Source: Mariprofundus aestuarium (GTDB taxonomy: Bacteria; Pseudomonadota; Zetaproteobacteria; Mariprofundales; Mariprofundaceae). Taken from it: a DNA stretch of 64,000 nucleotides. The position numbers and the translations under genes were made by a program. The stretch spans positions 2,411,001 through 2,475,000 of the forward strand of contig NZ_CP018799.1 in the NCBI RefSeq assembly GCF_002795805.1, given 5' to 3'. The first letter of the stretch is position 1. Every line of letters begins with the position of its first letter. Below, in pieces: positions 9,134-19,928 of the stretch. The notes beneath the pieces were generated by a model. The model did not search any database. It had not been told where the DNA came from and saw only the letters and a program-made list of their open reading frames with translations.

Positions 9134-9423
9134 GCCAGCATGTTGAGATCAACCTGATGGGACGCTCTTTTACGATCATGACCGATGAAGACCCTGATCA
9201 GGTAACGGCTGCGGCAAACCTTGTGCAGGAACATATTGACGAGATCAGACAGATGGGCGTCACCGTCGGCTCAGACCGTCTTTTGACCCTTGTTGCTCTG
9301 AATCTGGCTGGTGAACTACTTAAGGGCAATGAGGCCAAGGTGGACGGCCTAGATGGCTTGCTCTCGGCACTGGACGGAGTAGTCTCACAAGCAGAAGGTT
9401 TAGCAAAAGCGCCCCTGCGTTGA
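9130..9423 (+). CDS. zapA: cell division protein ZapA
   Basis: A 97-residue protein starting at GTG, overlapping the previous stop. ZapA binds FtsZ and bundles protofilaments at the Z ring. Typical features: VEINLMGRSFTI beta-strand start, EHIDEIRQM helix and SDRLLTLVALNLAGELL, the conserved dimer/tetramer helix. The 3' end of the gene also forms the 5' arm of the 6S RNA closing stem, so the last codons are constrained by two functions. Confidence 0.93.
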   Translation: MSQHVEINLMGRSFTIMTDEDPDQVTAAANLVQEHIDEIRQMGVTVGSDRLLTLVALNLAGELLKGNEAKVDGLDGLLSALDGVVSQAEGLAKAPLR

Positions 9424-9595
9424 TCGAATGGCAGTAATGTTGCCTGAGCCGATACTTGTCGAATGGGAGCCTACCTACTCTGGCCGTGCGCGTCCCCTCA
9501 CCGGGATACCTGACGTCAGGGTGCAGCGCCCACCTCTTGTTAGAGGGTTCGCCGACTGTCTGCTATTACGCCAACGCGGGGGCGCCCTTTTTTTT
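9409..9595 (+). ncRNA. ssrS: 6S RNA
   Basis: It lies exactly where 6S RNA is found in many proteobacteria: after zapA and before the 5-formyl-THF cyclo-ligase gene. The conserved block CCTGAGCCGATA (9443-9454) matches enterobacterial 6S. A long closing stem forms from GCGCCCCTGCGTTG (9409-9422) with CAACGCGGGGGCGC (9572-9585), extended by GGCAGTAAT with ATTACGCC. It is followed by eight T residues (9588-9595), so the stem doubles as a terminator. The span of about 180 bases equals the usual size. 6S binds housekeeping RNA polymerase holoenzyme by mimicking an open promoter and damps transcription in stationary phase. Confidence 0.92.
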
Positions 9596-9624
9596 GATAC
9601 GCTGAAATCGCCGGCTCAAACTCC

Positions 9625-10209
9625 ATGAGATCCAATCCCATTAACAAACAGGCATTAAGGGCTTCGGCTCTTGCGTCTCGACAGCAACTCTCTGTTGTGC
9701 AGCGAGAAGAGTTCTCTGCAACTATCATGGCGAGGCTACAAAGCCACCTGAGCGAGCAGGCGGAGCCTTCCGGGGCACTGCTTGCTTATCGCGCCATGCC
9801 TTCGGAAGTGAATGCCGACCTTCTGTTTGAACTGCCTGAATTCCAGCTTTTTGCGCCGGTCACGCATCATCACGAACACATGGAGTGGCGAGAGGTCGCT
9901 GCCGGCACCGGCTGGAGTCATGGTGTCTTCGGCATTCTCGAACCCGATAGCGAGAGAACATGGCAGGGTGGAGATGGCATCACCACCCTGCTCTGTCCGT
10001 TGAGTGCGTTTGACAGGATGGGGAATCGCCTCGGCATGGGCAAAGGATGTTTCGACTTCTGGCTTGCCTCCCACCGCAAGGATATTTATCAGGTGATCGG
10101 ACTGGCTTTTGCCTGCCAGGAGGTCGCTGAAATACCTGCAGAAGGGCATGATGTGCCCATGGATTTTGTTATTACAGAGAAGGAGATTATCAGGTGTCCG
10201 AAACGCTGA
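9625..10209 (+). CDS. 5-formyltetrahydrofolate cyclo-ligase
   Basis: A 194-residue enzyme (YgfA/Fau family) converting 5-formyl-THF and ATP to 5,10-methenyl-THF. Visible: N-terminal basic helix (KQALRASALASRQQLS), LAYRAMPSEVNADLLF, and the ATP/folate-binding loop NRLGMGKGCFDFWL, here with GKGCFD instead of the usual GGGYYD. It sits 3' of 6S RNA as in E. coli and overlaps the next gene by 16 bases. Its product feeds the same one-carbon pool as folD and gcvT at 33-35 kb. Confidence 0.9.
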   Translation: MRSNPINKQALRASALASRQQLSVVQREEFSATIMARLQSHLSEQAEPSGALLAYRAMPSEVNADLLFELPEFQLFAPVTHHHEHMEWREVAAGTGWSHGVFGILEPDSERTWQGGDGITTLLCPLSAFDRMGNRLGMGKGCFDFWLASHRKDIYQVIGLAFACQEVAEIPAEGHDVPMDFVITEKEIIRCPKR

Positions 10210-10988
10210 ATGTACTGGTTATCGGTGATATTATTGGCAAGGCTGGGCGCACCGCGCTCGCCAACCACCTGCCGGCCCTGATTGACCGCCATCAGGTTGA
10301 TTTCACCGTGGCCAATGGCGAGAACCTTGCCCATGGCTTTGGCCTGACCAAAAAAGTAGCTGATGAGATGTTCAAGATCGGCGTGGATGTACTGACCAAC
10401 GGCAATCACTGCTGGGACCAGCGTGAATTTATGAGCTTTATTGATCAGGATGATCGTTATGTGCGGCCCATGAACTTCACAACATATGCACCAGGTCGTG
10501 GCTGGACGATTAAGCAGACAGCCTCAGGGCATAAAATTGCCGTCATCAATTTGATCGGCCAGGTATTTATGGGACCGTGGGACTGTCCATTTGCAGCTGC
10601 CGATAGAGCATTGAAAGAGATCCCTGAAGATGTCGCTATCGTACTGGTGGATATGCATGCTGAAGCGACCAGTGAAAAGATGGGCATGGGCTGGCATCTT
10701 GATGGGCGCGCGTCGTTTGTTTACGGAACCCATACCCACGTCCCGACCTGTGATGAAACGGTACACGCCAGCGGCACGGCCTATCAGACTGATGTTGGCA
10801 TGACCGCTTCTTATCAGTCGATCATCGGCATGAAGGTGGAGGGAGCTCTATATCGCATGGTGCAGCGGCTGCCGCAGCGTTTTGAGGCTGTAGAGAAGGG
10901 CGGCAGTATTTTTGCCACACTGGTTTCTATTGATGCTTTAAGCGGCAAGGCGACCTCCATTGAGAGGATACACGTACCAGCGAGCTGA
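10194..10988 (+). CDS. YmdB-family metallophosphoesterase (TIGR00282)
   Basis: A 264-residue protein of the YmdB calcineurin-like phosphoesterase family; characterised members hydrolyse cyclic nucleotides. Metal-binding motifs: VIGDIIGKAGR, VANGENLAHGFG, LTNGNHCWDQ, VDMHAEATSEK and GTHTHVPT. The start is GTG at 10194, preceded by AAGGAG and lying inside the end of the cyclo-ligase gene. Length matches the family. It is followed by a strong bidirectional terminator shared with rpoD. Confidence 0.93.
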   Translation: MSETLNVLVIGDIIGKAGRTALANHLPALIDRHQVDFTVANGENLAHGFGLTKKVADEMFKIGVDVLTNGNHCWDQREFMSFIDQDDRYVRPMNFTTYAPGRGWTIKQTASGHKIAVINLIGQVFMGPWDCPFAAADRALKEIPEDVAIVLVDMHAEATSEKMGMGWHLDGRASFVYGTHTHVPTCDETVHASGTAYQTDVGMTASYQSIIGMKVEGALYRMVQRLPQRFEAVEKGGSIFATLVSIDALSGKATSIERIHVPAS

Positions 10989-11003
10989 CTTTATTCAGAC
11001 ATA

Positions 11004-11032
11004 AAAAAAGGGGCCCGAAAAGGCCCCTTTTT
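11004..11032. terminator. bidirectional intrinsic terminator between ymdB-like gene and rpoD
   Basis: A hairpin with 5' arm AAAAAGGGGCC (11004-11014), loop CGAAAA and a 3' arm beginning GGCCCC, flanked by A and T runs, so it works in both directions. It separates two convergent transcription units. Confidence 0.93.
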
Positions 11033-11045
11033 ATTTTGTCTCACT

Positions 11046-13028
<1,983 letters not shown>

Positions 13029-13032
13029 ACGG

Positions 13033-14766
13033 TTATGCTCCCGTTTCGTTCAACTGTTCAGTGAGTTTACGTTGTTGGCTTTGCAGCTCTGTTAAGCGTT
13101 TCTGCAGCAGTACCGATTCACTCAGATCCGGCCCGCGCTTTAAACGCCAACGAATACCATTGGCTTCCATATCCAACAGCAGACTTTCGTATTCAATATC
13201 CTGAACGGTTGCCTGATTCACCCAGCGAGAAATCATTGCTTGGTCATCAGGGAGTTCCTGTACCAGCTGTCTCGCGATGTCGGTATTACTATCTTTGGCA
13301 TCCGTAATTATCGAAAAAGCCCGCATGTATAACGATTTTACCCCGGCATTGTCAATAAAAAAGTTTTTTGCAACTTCAGGAAGGTGGCGAAAGCGCTCTG
13401 GTTTTTGCATCAGTCCGGCAAGGAATCGCTCTTCAATTGTGTTCAGCTTTACACTGCGACTTTCGGCTGCAGATGATGGTGTGGCTGAAGCGTGGCGTAA
13501 ATGCCGTTTTAGTGAAATCCCTGTGGCCTGCTCAACCTCCTGCCTCCACGCCTGCGAGAGGTAGGTGTCAGTCATGGTCGCCAGCATGGTATCGGCCTTT
13601 TTGGCCATGCGTGCCCGCCCTTCAGCTCCCTGGCCTGCAAGCAGCTTCAGCCCCATCAGCCAGGTTTCAAGTACAGGCTTTGCCTCGCTGTTCATTCTAT
13701 TGCGGAATGGTTCTTCCCCCTCTTTAGAGAGCAGGGAGTCAGGGTCCTCACCGTCGGGAAGGTACAAAAACTTTGGTGAAAGCTCCGACTTCAGGATTGG
13801 CATCATCCTTTCCAATGCTCGCCATGCCGCCTGCCGACCAGCGCGATCGCCATCAAAGCAGAATACAGGAGAGTCACAGAGGCGGAAGATTTCACTGATC
13901 TGACGTTCGCCGATAGCTGTGCCCAGTGGAGCCAGACCGATCTTCAGTCCATAGGCCGCCAGTGCCAGCACATCCATGTAACCTTCGACTACAATCAGTT
14001 GCTTCTCTTTTCTGATCGTGTCCCGATGTTCGGAAAAGCCGTAAAGCAGGTCAGACTTGTGGAACCAGTTGGTTTCAGGGGAGTTGAGGTATTTGGGTTC
14101 ACCCTCTCCAATAATGCGTCCGCCAAAGCCAACCACCCGGCCACGCCGATCACGGATGGTGAACATCAGTCGGTCACGAAAACGATCACCGTAGCCATGG
14201 TCACCCTTGAACAGCAGGCCGATCGCCTCAAGCTGGGCATTGGTTCGGTTATCGTTGCCGATCACCTTCTGCATAAAGCCGTAGCCGGCGGGAGCGTAAC
14301 CCACACCATAACTGCGCACGATAGATTCAGGCATGCCGCGCTGCTTGATATAGGCCAGCGCCTTTTCACCACCCTGATTATACAGCGCGCGGGAAAAAGC
14401 ATCAGCGGCACGGGACAACAGGTCATACGCCTTTTTCTGGCGTTCCTCATCACCGGGTTGCCGCTGTGTGTCCCTAGGTACTTCCAGACCCGCTTTTTCA
14501 GCCAGGTATTCGACTGCCTCGGGAAAAGGATAGCCATCATGCTCCATCAGGAACTGGAAGGCGCCGCCGCCCTTGCCACAGCCAAAGCAGTAGTAGAGCT
14601 GCTTATCGGCAGAGACAGAGAAGGAGGGTGATTTTTCGTGGTGGAAAGGACAGAGCCCCATCAGGTTGGAGCCGGACTTTTTCAGTTCGACATGGCGCGC
14701 GATGATCTCAACGATATCCGTGCGCGAAAGCACCTCATCAAGAAATGAAGGTGGAAAGTTAGCCAT
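13033..14766 (-). CDS. dnaG: DNA primase
   Basis: A 577-residue primase that makes RNA primers at the fork. The N-terminal zinc site is Cys39, His42, Cys60, Cys63 (CPFH ... [11 protein letters not shown]). The catalytic core holds [37 protein letters not shown] and the TOPRIM motifs [11 protein letters not shown] and [15 protein letters not shown]. The C-terminal DnaB-interacting helicase-binding domain follows a polar linker near residue 420. Classical macromolecular-synthesis operon position between yqeY and rpoD. Confidence 0.98.
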   Translation of the reverse strand: MANFPPSFLDEVLSRTDIVEIIARHVELKKSGSNLMGLCPFHHEKSPSFSVSADKQLYYCFGCGKGGGAFQFLMEHDGYPFPEAVEYLAEKAGLEVPRDTQRQPGDEERQKKAYDLLSRAADAFSRALYNQGGEKALAYIKQRGMPESIVRSYGVGYAPAGYGFMQKVIGNDNRTNAQLEAIGLLFKGDHGYGDRFRDRLMFTIRDRRGRVVGFGGRIIGEGEPKYLNSPETNWFHKSDLLYGFSEHRDTIRKEKQLIVVEGYMDVLALAAYGLKIGLAPLGTAIGERQISEIFRLCDSPVFCFDGDRAGRQAAWRALERMMPILKSELSPKFLYLPDGEDPDSLLSKEGEEPFRNRMNSEAKPVLETWLMGLKLLAGQGAEGRARMAKKADTMLATMTDTYLSQAWRQEVEQATGISLKRHLRHASATPSSAAESRSVKLNTIEERFLAGLMQKPERFRHLPEVAKNFFIDNAGVKSLYMRAFSIITDAKDSNTDIARQLVQELPDDQAMISRWVNQATVQDIEYESLLLDMEANGIRWRLKRGPDLSESVLLQKRLTELQSQQRKLTEQLNETGA

Positions 14767-14818
14767 AGGTTATTATGTAGTGTGTTACGGCTTGATTTGC
14801 AAGGGAGTACAGAGCCAT

Positions 14819-15256
14819 TCAGCTCAGGCGGGATTTCACAATACCGGAAAGTTTCCCCATATCGGCGCGCCCCTGTGCCTTGGCTTTTACAATACCCATC
14901 ACCTTGCCCATATCACGCATGCTGGTCGCACCACTGTCGGCAATAGCCTGGTCAATCAAATCTGTAAGCGCTTCATCAGAAAGTGGCTCCGGCAGATATG
15001 CCTGGAAGATAGCCGCTTCAGCCAGCTCTTTATCACGCAAGTCTTCGCGACCCGCCGTCTCATACTGGTTGGCGGCATCCAGACGCTGCTTCACAATTTT
15101 GCCTGCAACCTCCAGCGCTTCTGTTTCATCCAGCGGGTGGCCGACTTCGATCTCCCTGTTCTTGATCGCCGCGCGCAACATGCGGATTGAGGAGAGTTTG
15201 AGCTTGTCTCCTGATTTCATGGCGGCTTTCATATCATCGGTTAGCTGTTGCAGCAT
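14819..15256 (-). CDS. GatB/YqeY domain protein
   Basis: A 145-residue helical protein of the YqeY family, related to the tail domain of the GatB tRNA amidotransferase subunit. Typical segments: MKAAMKSGDKLKLSSIRMLR, EVAGKIVKQRLDAANQYETAG and MGKVMGIVKAKAQGRADM. It often lies between rpsU and dnaG in bacteria, as here. A role in tRNA-related metabolism is suggested by the domain but unproven. Confidence 0.93.
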   Translation of the reverse strand: MLQQLTDDMKAAMKSGDKLKLSSIRMLRAAIKNREIEVGHPLDETEALEVAGKIVKQRLDAANQYETAGREDLRDKELAEAAIFQAYLPEPLSDEALTDLIDQAIADSGATSMRDMGKVMGIVKAKAQGRADMGKLSGIVKSRLS

Positions 15257-15285
15257 CGGATTCTCCAGAGAATAAACTTACTATA

Positions 15286-15320
15286 AAAAAAATGCCGGTC
15301 CCTAAGGCCCGGCATTTTAA
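15286..15320 (-). terminator. intrinsic terminator after rpsU
   Basis: Stem AAAATGCCGG (15289-15298) with CCGGCATTTT (15309-15318); on the minus strand the hairpin is followed by a T run. It separates rpsU from yqeY-dnaG-rpoD, so the latter depend on read-through or their own promoter. Confidence 0.88.
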
Positions 15321-15345
15321 TTGCTTTACATACACAAGCCTGTGT

Positions 15346-15561
15346 TTAGTAGTCGCGGTTCTCGCGCATACGTACACGGCGAAGGCGCTTCATCAAACGC
15401 TTGCGTGCAGCGGCTTCCTTACGCTTTTTAGCGATAGAAGGCTTCTCATAGGCTTCGCGACGACGGCACTCGGAAATGACGCCACCTTTTTCAACCTGTT
15501 TACGAAAACGCTTAAGTGCGATCTCAAAAGGCTCTTCAGAATTAACTCTAATTCCTGGCAT
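15346..15561 (-). CDS. rpsU: 30S ribosomal protein S21
   Basis: A 71-residue basic protein with typical S21 features: [20 protein letters not shown] at the N-terminus, the [18 protein letters not shown] core and an Arg/Lys-rich C-terminal helix. It is the first gene of the macromolecular-synthesis cluster and has its own terminator, allowing much higher expression than dnaG and rpoD. AAGGGGG lies upstream of the ATG, at rather long spacing. Confidence 0.97.
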   Translation of the reverse strand: MPGIRVNSEEPFEIALKRFRKQVEKGGVISECRRREAYEKPSIAKKRKEAAARKRLMKRLRRVRMRENRDY

Positions 15562-15631
15562 GTAAAAACATCACCCCCTTGGGTTCATTCCCAAAAAACT
15601 GTGGCCTTTAACGACGGGTTAGCGTCAGGCT

Positions 15632-15694
15632 CGCCCTTCTCTCATTGCGGCGCTAGGCTCGCTGCGCACCATTTCGGGTGCAGAGAAAAGGGCG
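15632..15694 (+). other. hairpin covering the murJ ribosome-binding region
   Basis: Inverted repeat CGCCCTTCTCTC (15632-15643) and GAGAAAAGGGCG (15683-15694), 11 of 12 positions pairing, with a smaller inner GCACC/GGTGC stem. The 3' arm contains the AAAGGG that is the only Shine-Dalgarno-like sequence before the murJ ATG at 15702, so the fold would mask it. Confidence 0.5.
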
Positions 15695-15701
15695 ACGGAT
15701 T

Positions 15702-17297
15702 ATGGCGATAGAACAGGACAAGTCAAATCAGGCTGAAAGCAGCCGTTCCTCCGGTCTTATTCGGGCCGCATCCAAGGTGGGTGGCTGGACCATGCTCTCC
15801 CGTATTCTCGGTTTTATACGCGATATTTTTCTTGCGCGTGCGCTCGGTGCGGGGCCACTGGCTGATGCTTTTTTTGTTGCCTTCAAACTACCTAACTTTT
15901 TCCGCCGCATGTTTGCCGAGGGCACACTGACCGTAGCGCTGGTGCCGGTGCTCTCGGATGAGCTTCAGAAATCAGAGGAGGGAGCACACCGTTTCCTCAA
16001 TGCACTGGCCACACTTCTGCTGATAGTGCTCACACTGTTCACCCTGCTCGGCATGCTGTTAATGCCGTGGCTGCTTTATCTTTTCGCCCCCGGCTTTGCT
16101 GATGAGCCGGACCGCTGGAATATGGCGCTGGAACTGGCCCGCTGGATGTTCCCCTATCTGGCCATGATCTCTCTGGCCGCCATGGCGTGGGCGGTACTTA
16201 ACACGCACAAACAGTTCTCTGTGCCTGCTGCCAGTCCCGCCCTGCTCAATGTGGCCATTATATTTGCTGCGATAGTGCTCGCCCCCTCGTTCGAAAACCC
16301 GGCAGTGGCTCTCGCCATAGGTGTACTGCTGGGAGGCTTTCTGCAGCTGGCAATCCAGTTTCCGGCCCTTAAGCGAATCGGCTGGGTGCCTCGCATCAGC
16401 TTTGACTTTAAGCAGGATGCGATCACTGAAACGCTACGCCTGTTCGGCCCGGCCGTGCTCGCTATTGCTGCGGTACAGATCAATATTCTTGTCGGCACGA
16501 TTCTCGCCACCCTTCTGGATAGTGGTGCGGTATCCTATCTCTACTACTCCGACCGTATTGTGCAGCTGCCATTCGCGCTGTTTGGCATTGCGATGGGCAC
16601 AGCACTACTTCCAACCCTATCCGGCCACCTCTCCAAAGGTGATCAGGCTTCAGCGGGAGAGGACCTTCGTTCAGGCCTTGCCTGGCTGACATGGATTACG
16701 CTGCCGTGCGTGGTCGGCATCATCTATCTGGCTGAACCGATCATTGTGACGTTGTTCGAACGCGGCGCTTTCACCCATGCCGACAGTGTTGCAACCGCGA
16801 TGACTCTGCAGGCCTATGCCGTGGGGCTGATCGCTTTCTGCTGGGCACGGCTGCTCGCTTCCGCCTGTTATGCAGGTAAGGATGCCAAAGCACCCATGCG
16901 CTATGCCGCTATCAGTGTGGCTGTAAACATCGTGCTGGCGTTGGTCTTTATGCAGCTCTGGGCCTATGTAGGACTGGCGCTGGCCACTTCACTGGCCGCA
17001 TTCGTGAATGTTGCCCTGCTCTACCTCAGGCTCACCAAAACCTACGGTTCGCTGCTAAATGCCGAAAACACACGTCGTCTGGCTACTGCGGCGATCGCCA
17101 GCCTGATGATGCTTTTCGGCCTGTACGTGCTAAACAACCTTATATGGTCTTTTCCTGCTGAGGGGGAAGTCAGCCGCTTTGCATGGATGGCCGCCGCGGT
17201 CGGTGGCGGTATCGCACTCTTCTTTGTCTCTGCTTTAATACTGGGTGAGCGGGAGTTGCTGATGCGCTTCCTGAAAAGGAGAAAGCATGCGTCGTGA
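15702..17297 (+). CDS. murJ: lipid II flippase MurJ
   Basis: A 531-residue polytopic membrane protein of the MOP/MviN family that flips lipid II across the inner membrane for peptidoglycan synthesis. Recognisable: GWTMLSRILGFIRDIFLARALG, AFFVAFKLPNFFRRMFAEGTL (split by the family's characteristic PNFFRR), and about 14 hydrophobic segments. The start at 15702 gives the usual length; an upstream in-frame Met at 15678 lies inside the leader hairpin and is less likely. The next gene overlaps its 3' end by 11 bases, so the two are probably co-expressed. Confidence 0.95.
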   Translation: MAIEQDKSNQAESSRSSGLIRAASKVGGWTMLSRILGFIRDIFLARALGAGPLADAFFVAFKLPNFFRRMFAEGTLTVALVPVLSDELQKSEEGAHRFLNALATLLLIVLTLFTLLGMLLMPWLLYLFAPGFADEPDRWNMALELARWMFPYLAMISLAAMAWAVLNTHKQFSVPAASPALLNVAIIFAAIVLAPSFENPAVALAIGVLLGGFLQLAIQFPALKRIGWVPRISFDFKQDAITETLRLFGPAVLAIAAVQINILVGTILATLLDSGAVSYLYYSDRIVQLPFALFGIAMGTALLPTLSGHLSKGDQASAGEDLRSGLAWLTWITLPCVVGIIYLAEPIIVTLFERGAFTHADSVATAMTLQAYAVGLIAFCWARLLASACYAGKDAKAPMRYAAISVAVNIVLALVFMQLWAYVGLALATSLAAFVNVALLYLRLTKTYGSLLNAENTRRLATAAIASLMMLFGLYVLNNLIWSFPAEGEVSRFAWMAAAVGGGIALFFVSALILGERELLMRFLKRRKHAS

Positions 17298-18099
17298 TGT
17301 GATCGTATTCGATATCGAAACCGTGGTGGATGCTGATAGTGCCCGCCGCATCCTTCGACTCCCCGAGCTCTCTGATTTCGAGGCGCGCGATGCACTCTCC
17401 GACTACTTTTTAGAAAGGACCGATGGCCGCAATGATTTTCCACGCCAGCCATTTCACCGCGTGGTGGCCATCTCCTATGGCCACCTGATTCGTGAACCGG
17501 GAGAGGAGGGAAACGAGCTGGTGATACGCCGACTTGCCTCCGGCGGCGATAAAAACAGCAGCGAAAAAGAGTTGCTGGAAGGCTTCTTCCACCTGATTGA
17601 AACGCGTTCTCCGCAGCTGGTCAGCTTCAACGGCCGCGGCTTTGATATGCCGGTATTGAAATACCGCGCCATGGCGCACGGCCTCTCCTCGCCTCGCTGG
17701 TTCAAGGAGGGGGACAAGTGGAACAACTACGAATCCCGCTACTCGCACGATTACCACTGCGACCTGCTGGAGCTGCTCTCTGACTTCGGCGCATCAGCCC
17801 GCTGCTCAATGGATGAGGTGGCAGCTGTCTTCAATGTACCGGGCAAACTGGAGACCGCAGGTGATAATGTGCGTGAAATGTTTGAGAGCGGCCAGATCGA
17901 TGCGATCCGTAACTATTGCGAAACCGACGTATTGTCGACCATGCTGATCTTCCTGCGCCACCAGCTCTTCAGCGGAGCCATCTCCGACGGTGCTTATGCT
18001 CGCGCCATTCTAGGCATCCGTAACTACCTCGAAGTAGAATCCGAATCCCACCCGCATCTCTGCGAATACATTCAAGTCTGGGATCAAACGGACCACTGA
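17287..18099 (+). CDS. predicted 3'-5' exonuclease, PolB-exonuclease-like (DEDD fold)
   Basis: A 270-residue protein with DnaQ-like exonuclease motifs in order: VFDIETV (Asp9, Glu11), SFNGRGFDMPVLKYR with the second Asp, and NYCETDVLST with the last Asp (YxxxD-type motif III). It matches the family annotated as related to the exonuclease domain of DNA polymerase B. No polymerase domain is attached. The start overlaps murJ by 11 bases. A DNA repair or RNA trimming role is inferred from the family; the substrate is unknown. Confidence 0.85.
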   Translation: MRRDVIVFDIETVVDADSARRILRLPELSDFEARDALSDYFLERTDGRNDFPRQPFHRVVAISYGHLIREPGEEGNELVIRRLASGGDKNSSEKELLEGFFHLIETRSPQLVSFNGRGFDMPVLKYRAMAHGLSSPRWFKEGDKWNNYESRYSHDYHCDLLELLSDFGASARCSMDEVAAVFNVPGKLETAGDNVREMFESGQIDAIRNYCETDVLSTMLIFLRHQLFSGAISDGAYARAILGIRNYLEVESESHPHLCEYIQVWDQTDH

Positions 18100-18111
18100 C
18101 TTGAATGGCGG

Positions 18112-18249
18112 AGCTTTACCTATAGTTCTTATAGTTTTTTTAATTCCCCACTTGTTATTAAATGTTGATCGGAGGAATTCGGGTATAGCCCGACGATAGT
18201 AATAAATATATTGTTCGCTGCGATGAATATAGAGCTGGTTTTGAGACAT
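18112..18249 (-). pseudogene. remnant of a tyrosine-integrase N-terminus beside tRNA-Ala
   Basis: From the ATG at 18249 the minus strand encodes MSQNQLYIHRSEQYIYYYRR, then AIPEFLRSTFNNK and KKTIRT. This resembles the N-terminal part of phage/island integrases, where a [YF]YxRRxxPxxLR motif is followed by a K.SLxT strand. After about 45 residues similarity ends and the frame runs into the convergent exonuclease gene and a stop at 18010; no catalytic domain is present. The position, 108 bases past the 3' end of a tRNA on the same strand, is where integrated elements place their integrase. Interpreted as the scar of a lost element. Confidence 0.5.
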
Positions 18250-18317
18250 TATGGGCAGGCCTTTGGCCGTTTCTTGTACAACTACACTGTACAGGCAGCT
18301 GCCGACCTGACTACCAA

Positions 18318-18347
18318 AAAGAAAAAGCCCCTGCAAAGCAAGGGCTT
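18318..18347 (-). terminator. intrinsic terminator after tRNA-Ala
   Basis: On the minus strand the AAGCCCT ... GGGGCTT hairpin (18325-18347) is followed by TTTTTCTTTTT, about 10 bases past the tRNA 3' end. Confidence 0.85.
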
Positions 18348-18356
18348 ATCTATAAT

Positions 18357-18432
18357 TGGTGGAGCCAAGCGGGATCGAACCGCTGACCTCCACACTGCCA
18401 GTGTGGCGCTCTCCCAGCTGAGCTATGGCCCC
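18357..18432 (-). tRNA. tRNA-Ala (anticodon GGC)
   Basis: A full cloverleaf reads on the minus strand. Acceptor GGGGCCA pairs TGGCTCC with one G-U. The D arm is GCTC...GAGC, the anticodon stem CCACA/TGTGG with loop CTGGCAG (anticodon GGC), and the T arm AGCGG-TTCGATC-CCGCT. Discriminator A is followed by an encoded CCA. Length is 76 bases including CCA. It reads GCC/GCU alanine codons. It is divergent from trpE and flanked on its 3' side by a terminator and an integrase remnant. Confidence 0.98.
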
Positions 18433-18494
18433 AATCCTTCAGCGCTGTTCTGCGAAGGCGGCGCATTTCGCCACAGCCAAGTGAGCTTGTCAAT

Positions 18495-19928
18495 ATGAGT
18501 TCATCGGTCTGTCTCTTTCTGCGCACCCTTTCCGCCGACTGCTTGACGCCACCGGGTGTCTTTTCGCGACTTGTGAATCGTGGCGACTGCTTCCTGTTTG
18601 AATCCGCCGAAGGCGGCGAGCAATGGGGCCGCTACAGCATTCTCGGCATTAATCCGGCCTGTCGCGCCACATCAAATGGCGACACGACCCACCTGAAACA
18701 CCGCGACGGCACCGAAGAGACTTTCGATGGGGGCATCCTCGACTGGCTGCGCAGTGCGGTACTGGATCAGGAGTTCATTCCTGAGAACGACCTGCCATTT
18801 GCAGGCGGTGCCGTCGGCTATTTCGGTTACCAGCTGGTTTCACATTTCGAGGATATCCCTGCCGACCTGCCTGACCCTGTCGGTGCCCCTGAGTCTGCCT
18901 ACCTGCTGGTCGACCGCTTTATGGTGTTCGACAATCTCAAGGGAACACTGACCTGCTGTATACGCCTGCCTGAAGATGAAGCGGAAGAGGCAGAGAGGCA
19001 ACTCAACCGCATGGAGGCCAGCCTCTATGAGGGTGAGATGGCTCAGGTGCTCAAGCTCGATGCAGACACATCAGACTCCACACCTCCGACACCGCAGACT
19101 ACACAGGCCGACTTTGAGGCATCCGTCAGTAAAGCACGTGAATACATTCTGGCCGGTGACATCTTCCAGGTGGTACTTTCTCAGCGCTTCAGTAAACCGC
19201 TGAATTGTGCGCCATTCGATATCTATCGCGCTGTACGTCATATCAACCCGTCGCCCTATCTCTTCTACCTGCATATCGACGATACTATTCTGGTCGGTTC
19301 CTCCCCTGAAATTCTGGTTCGCCGGGAGATGGAGAAAGCCGTGGTGCGCCCGATCGCCGGCACGCGCCCACGCGGTAAAACAACCGAAGAGGACAAGGCT
19401 CTGGAAACCGATCTTCTGGCCGATGCCAAGGAGCTGGCTGAGCATGTGATGCTGGTTGATCTCGGCCGCAATGACCTTGGCCGTGTTTGTGATTACGGGT
19501 CTGTACGCCTCACCGAATCGATGACCATCGAGCGCTACAGCCATGTGATGCATATCGTTTCACAGGTGGAAGGCGACTTGAGAAAGGATGCCGACAGCCT
19601 TGATCTGCTGGCTGCCACATTCCCGGCAGGTACAGTTTCAGGCGCTCCGAAGGTGCGCGCTATGGAGATCATCCACGAACTGGAGCCGGTAGCACGCGGC
19701 CCCTATGCTGGCACAGTCGGCTATATCGGTTTTGGTGGCCAACGCCTTGATACAGCCATTGCGATCCGTACTGCGGTGATTCATGGCGGAGAGGTTCATA
19801 TTCAAGCAGGCGCAGGCATTGTGGCCGATTCAGTGCCCGAACGGGAACATGTAGAGTGCGTCAATAAGGCGACAGCTATGTTCCGTGCCGTAGCCCTGGC
19901 TGAAGCGCAACAAGGAAAGGAATCATGA
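18495..19928 (+). CDS. trpE: anthranilate synthase component I
   Basis: A 477-residue chorismate-utilising enzyme producing anthranilate with ammonia supplied by TrpG. Conserved C-terminal motifs: [51 protein letters not shown] and [17 protein letters not shown]. It is the first gene of trpEGDC and overlaps trpG by 4 bases. The 62-base leader between tRNA-Ala and trpE has no obvious Trp-rich leader peptide or attenuator. Confidence 0.97.
   Translation: MSSSVCLFLRTLSADCLTPPGVFSRLVNRGDCFLFESAEGGEQWGRYSILGINPACRATSNGDTTHLKHRDGTEETFDGGILDWLRSAVLDQEFIPENDLPFAGGAVGYFGYQLVSHFEDIPADLPDPVGAPESAYLLVDRFMVFDNLKGTLTCCIRLPEDEAEEAERQLNRMEASLYEGEMAQVLKLDADTSDSTPPTPQTTQADFEASVSKAREYILAGDIFQVVLSQRFSKPLNCAPFDIYRAVRHINPSPYLFYLHIDDTILVGSSPEILVRREMEKAVVRPIAGTRPRGKTTEEDKALETDLLADAKELAEHVMLVDLGRNDLGRVCDYGSVRLTESMTIERYSHVMHIVSQVEGDLRKDADSLDLLAATFPAGTVSGAPKVRAMEIIHELEPVARGPYAGTVGYIGFGGQRLDTAIAIRTAVIHGGEVHIQAGAGIVADSVPEREHVECVNKATAMFRAVALAEAQQGKES

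Noticed and set aside
18433-18494. trp attenuator or leader peptide before trpE
   Set aside because: Only 62 bases, no run of Trp codons and no terminator/antiterminator pair.
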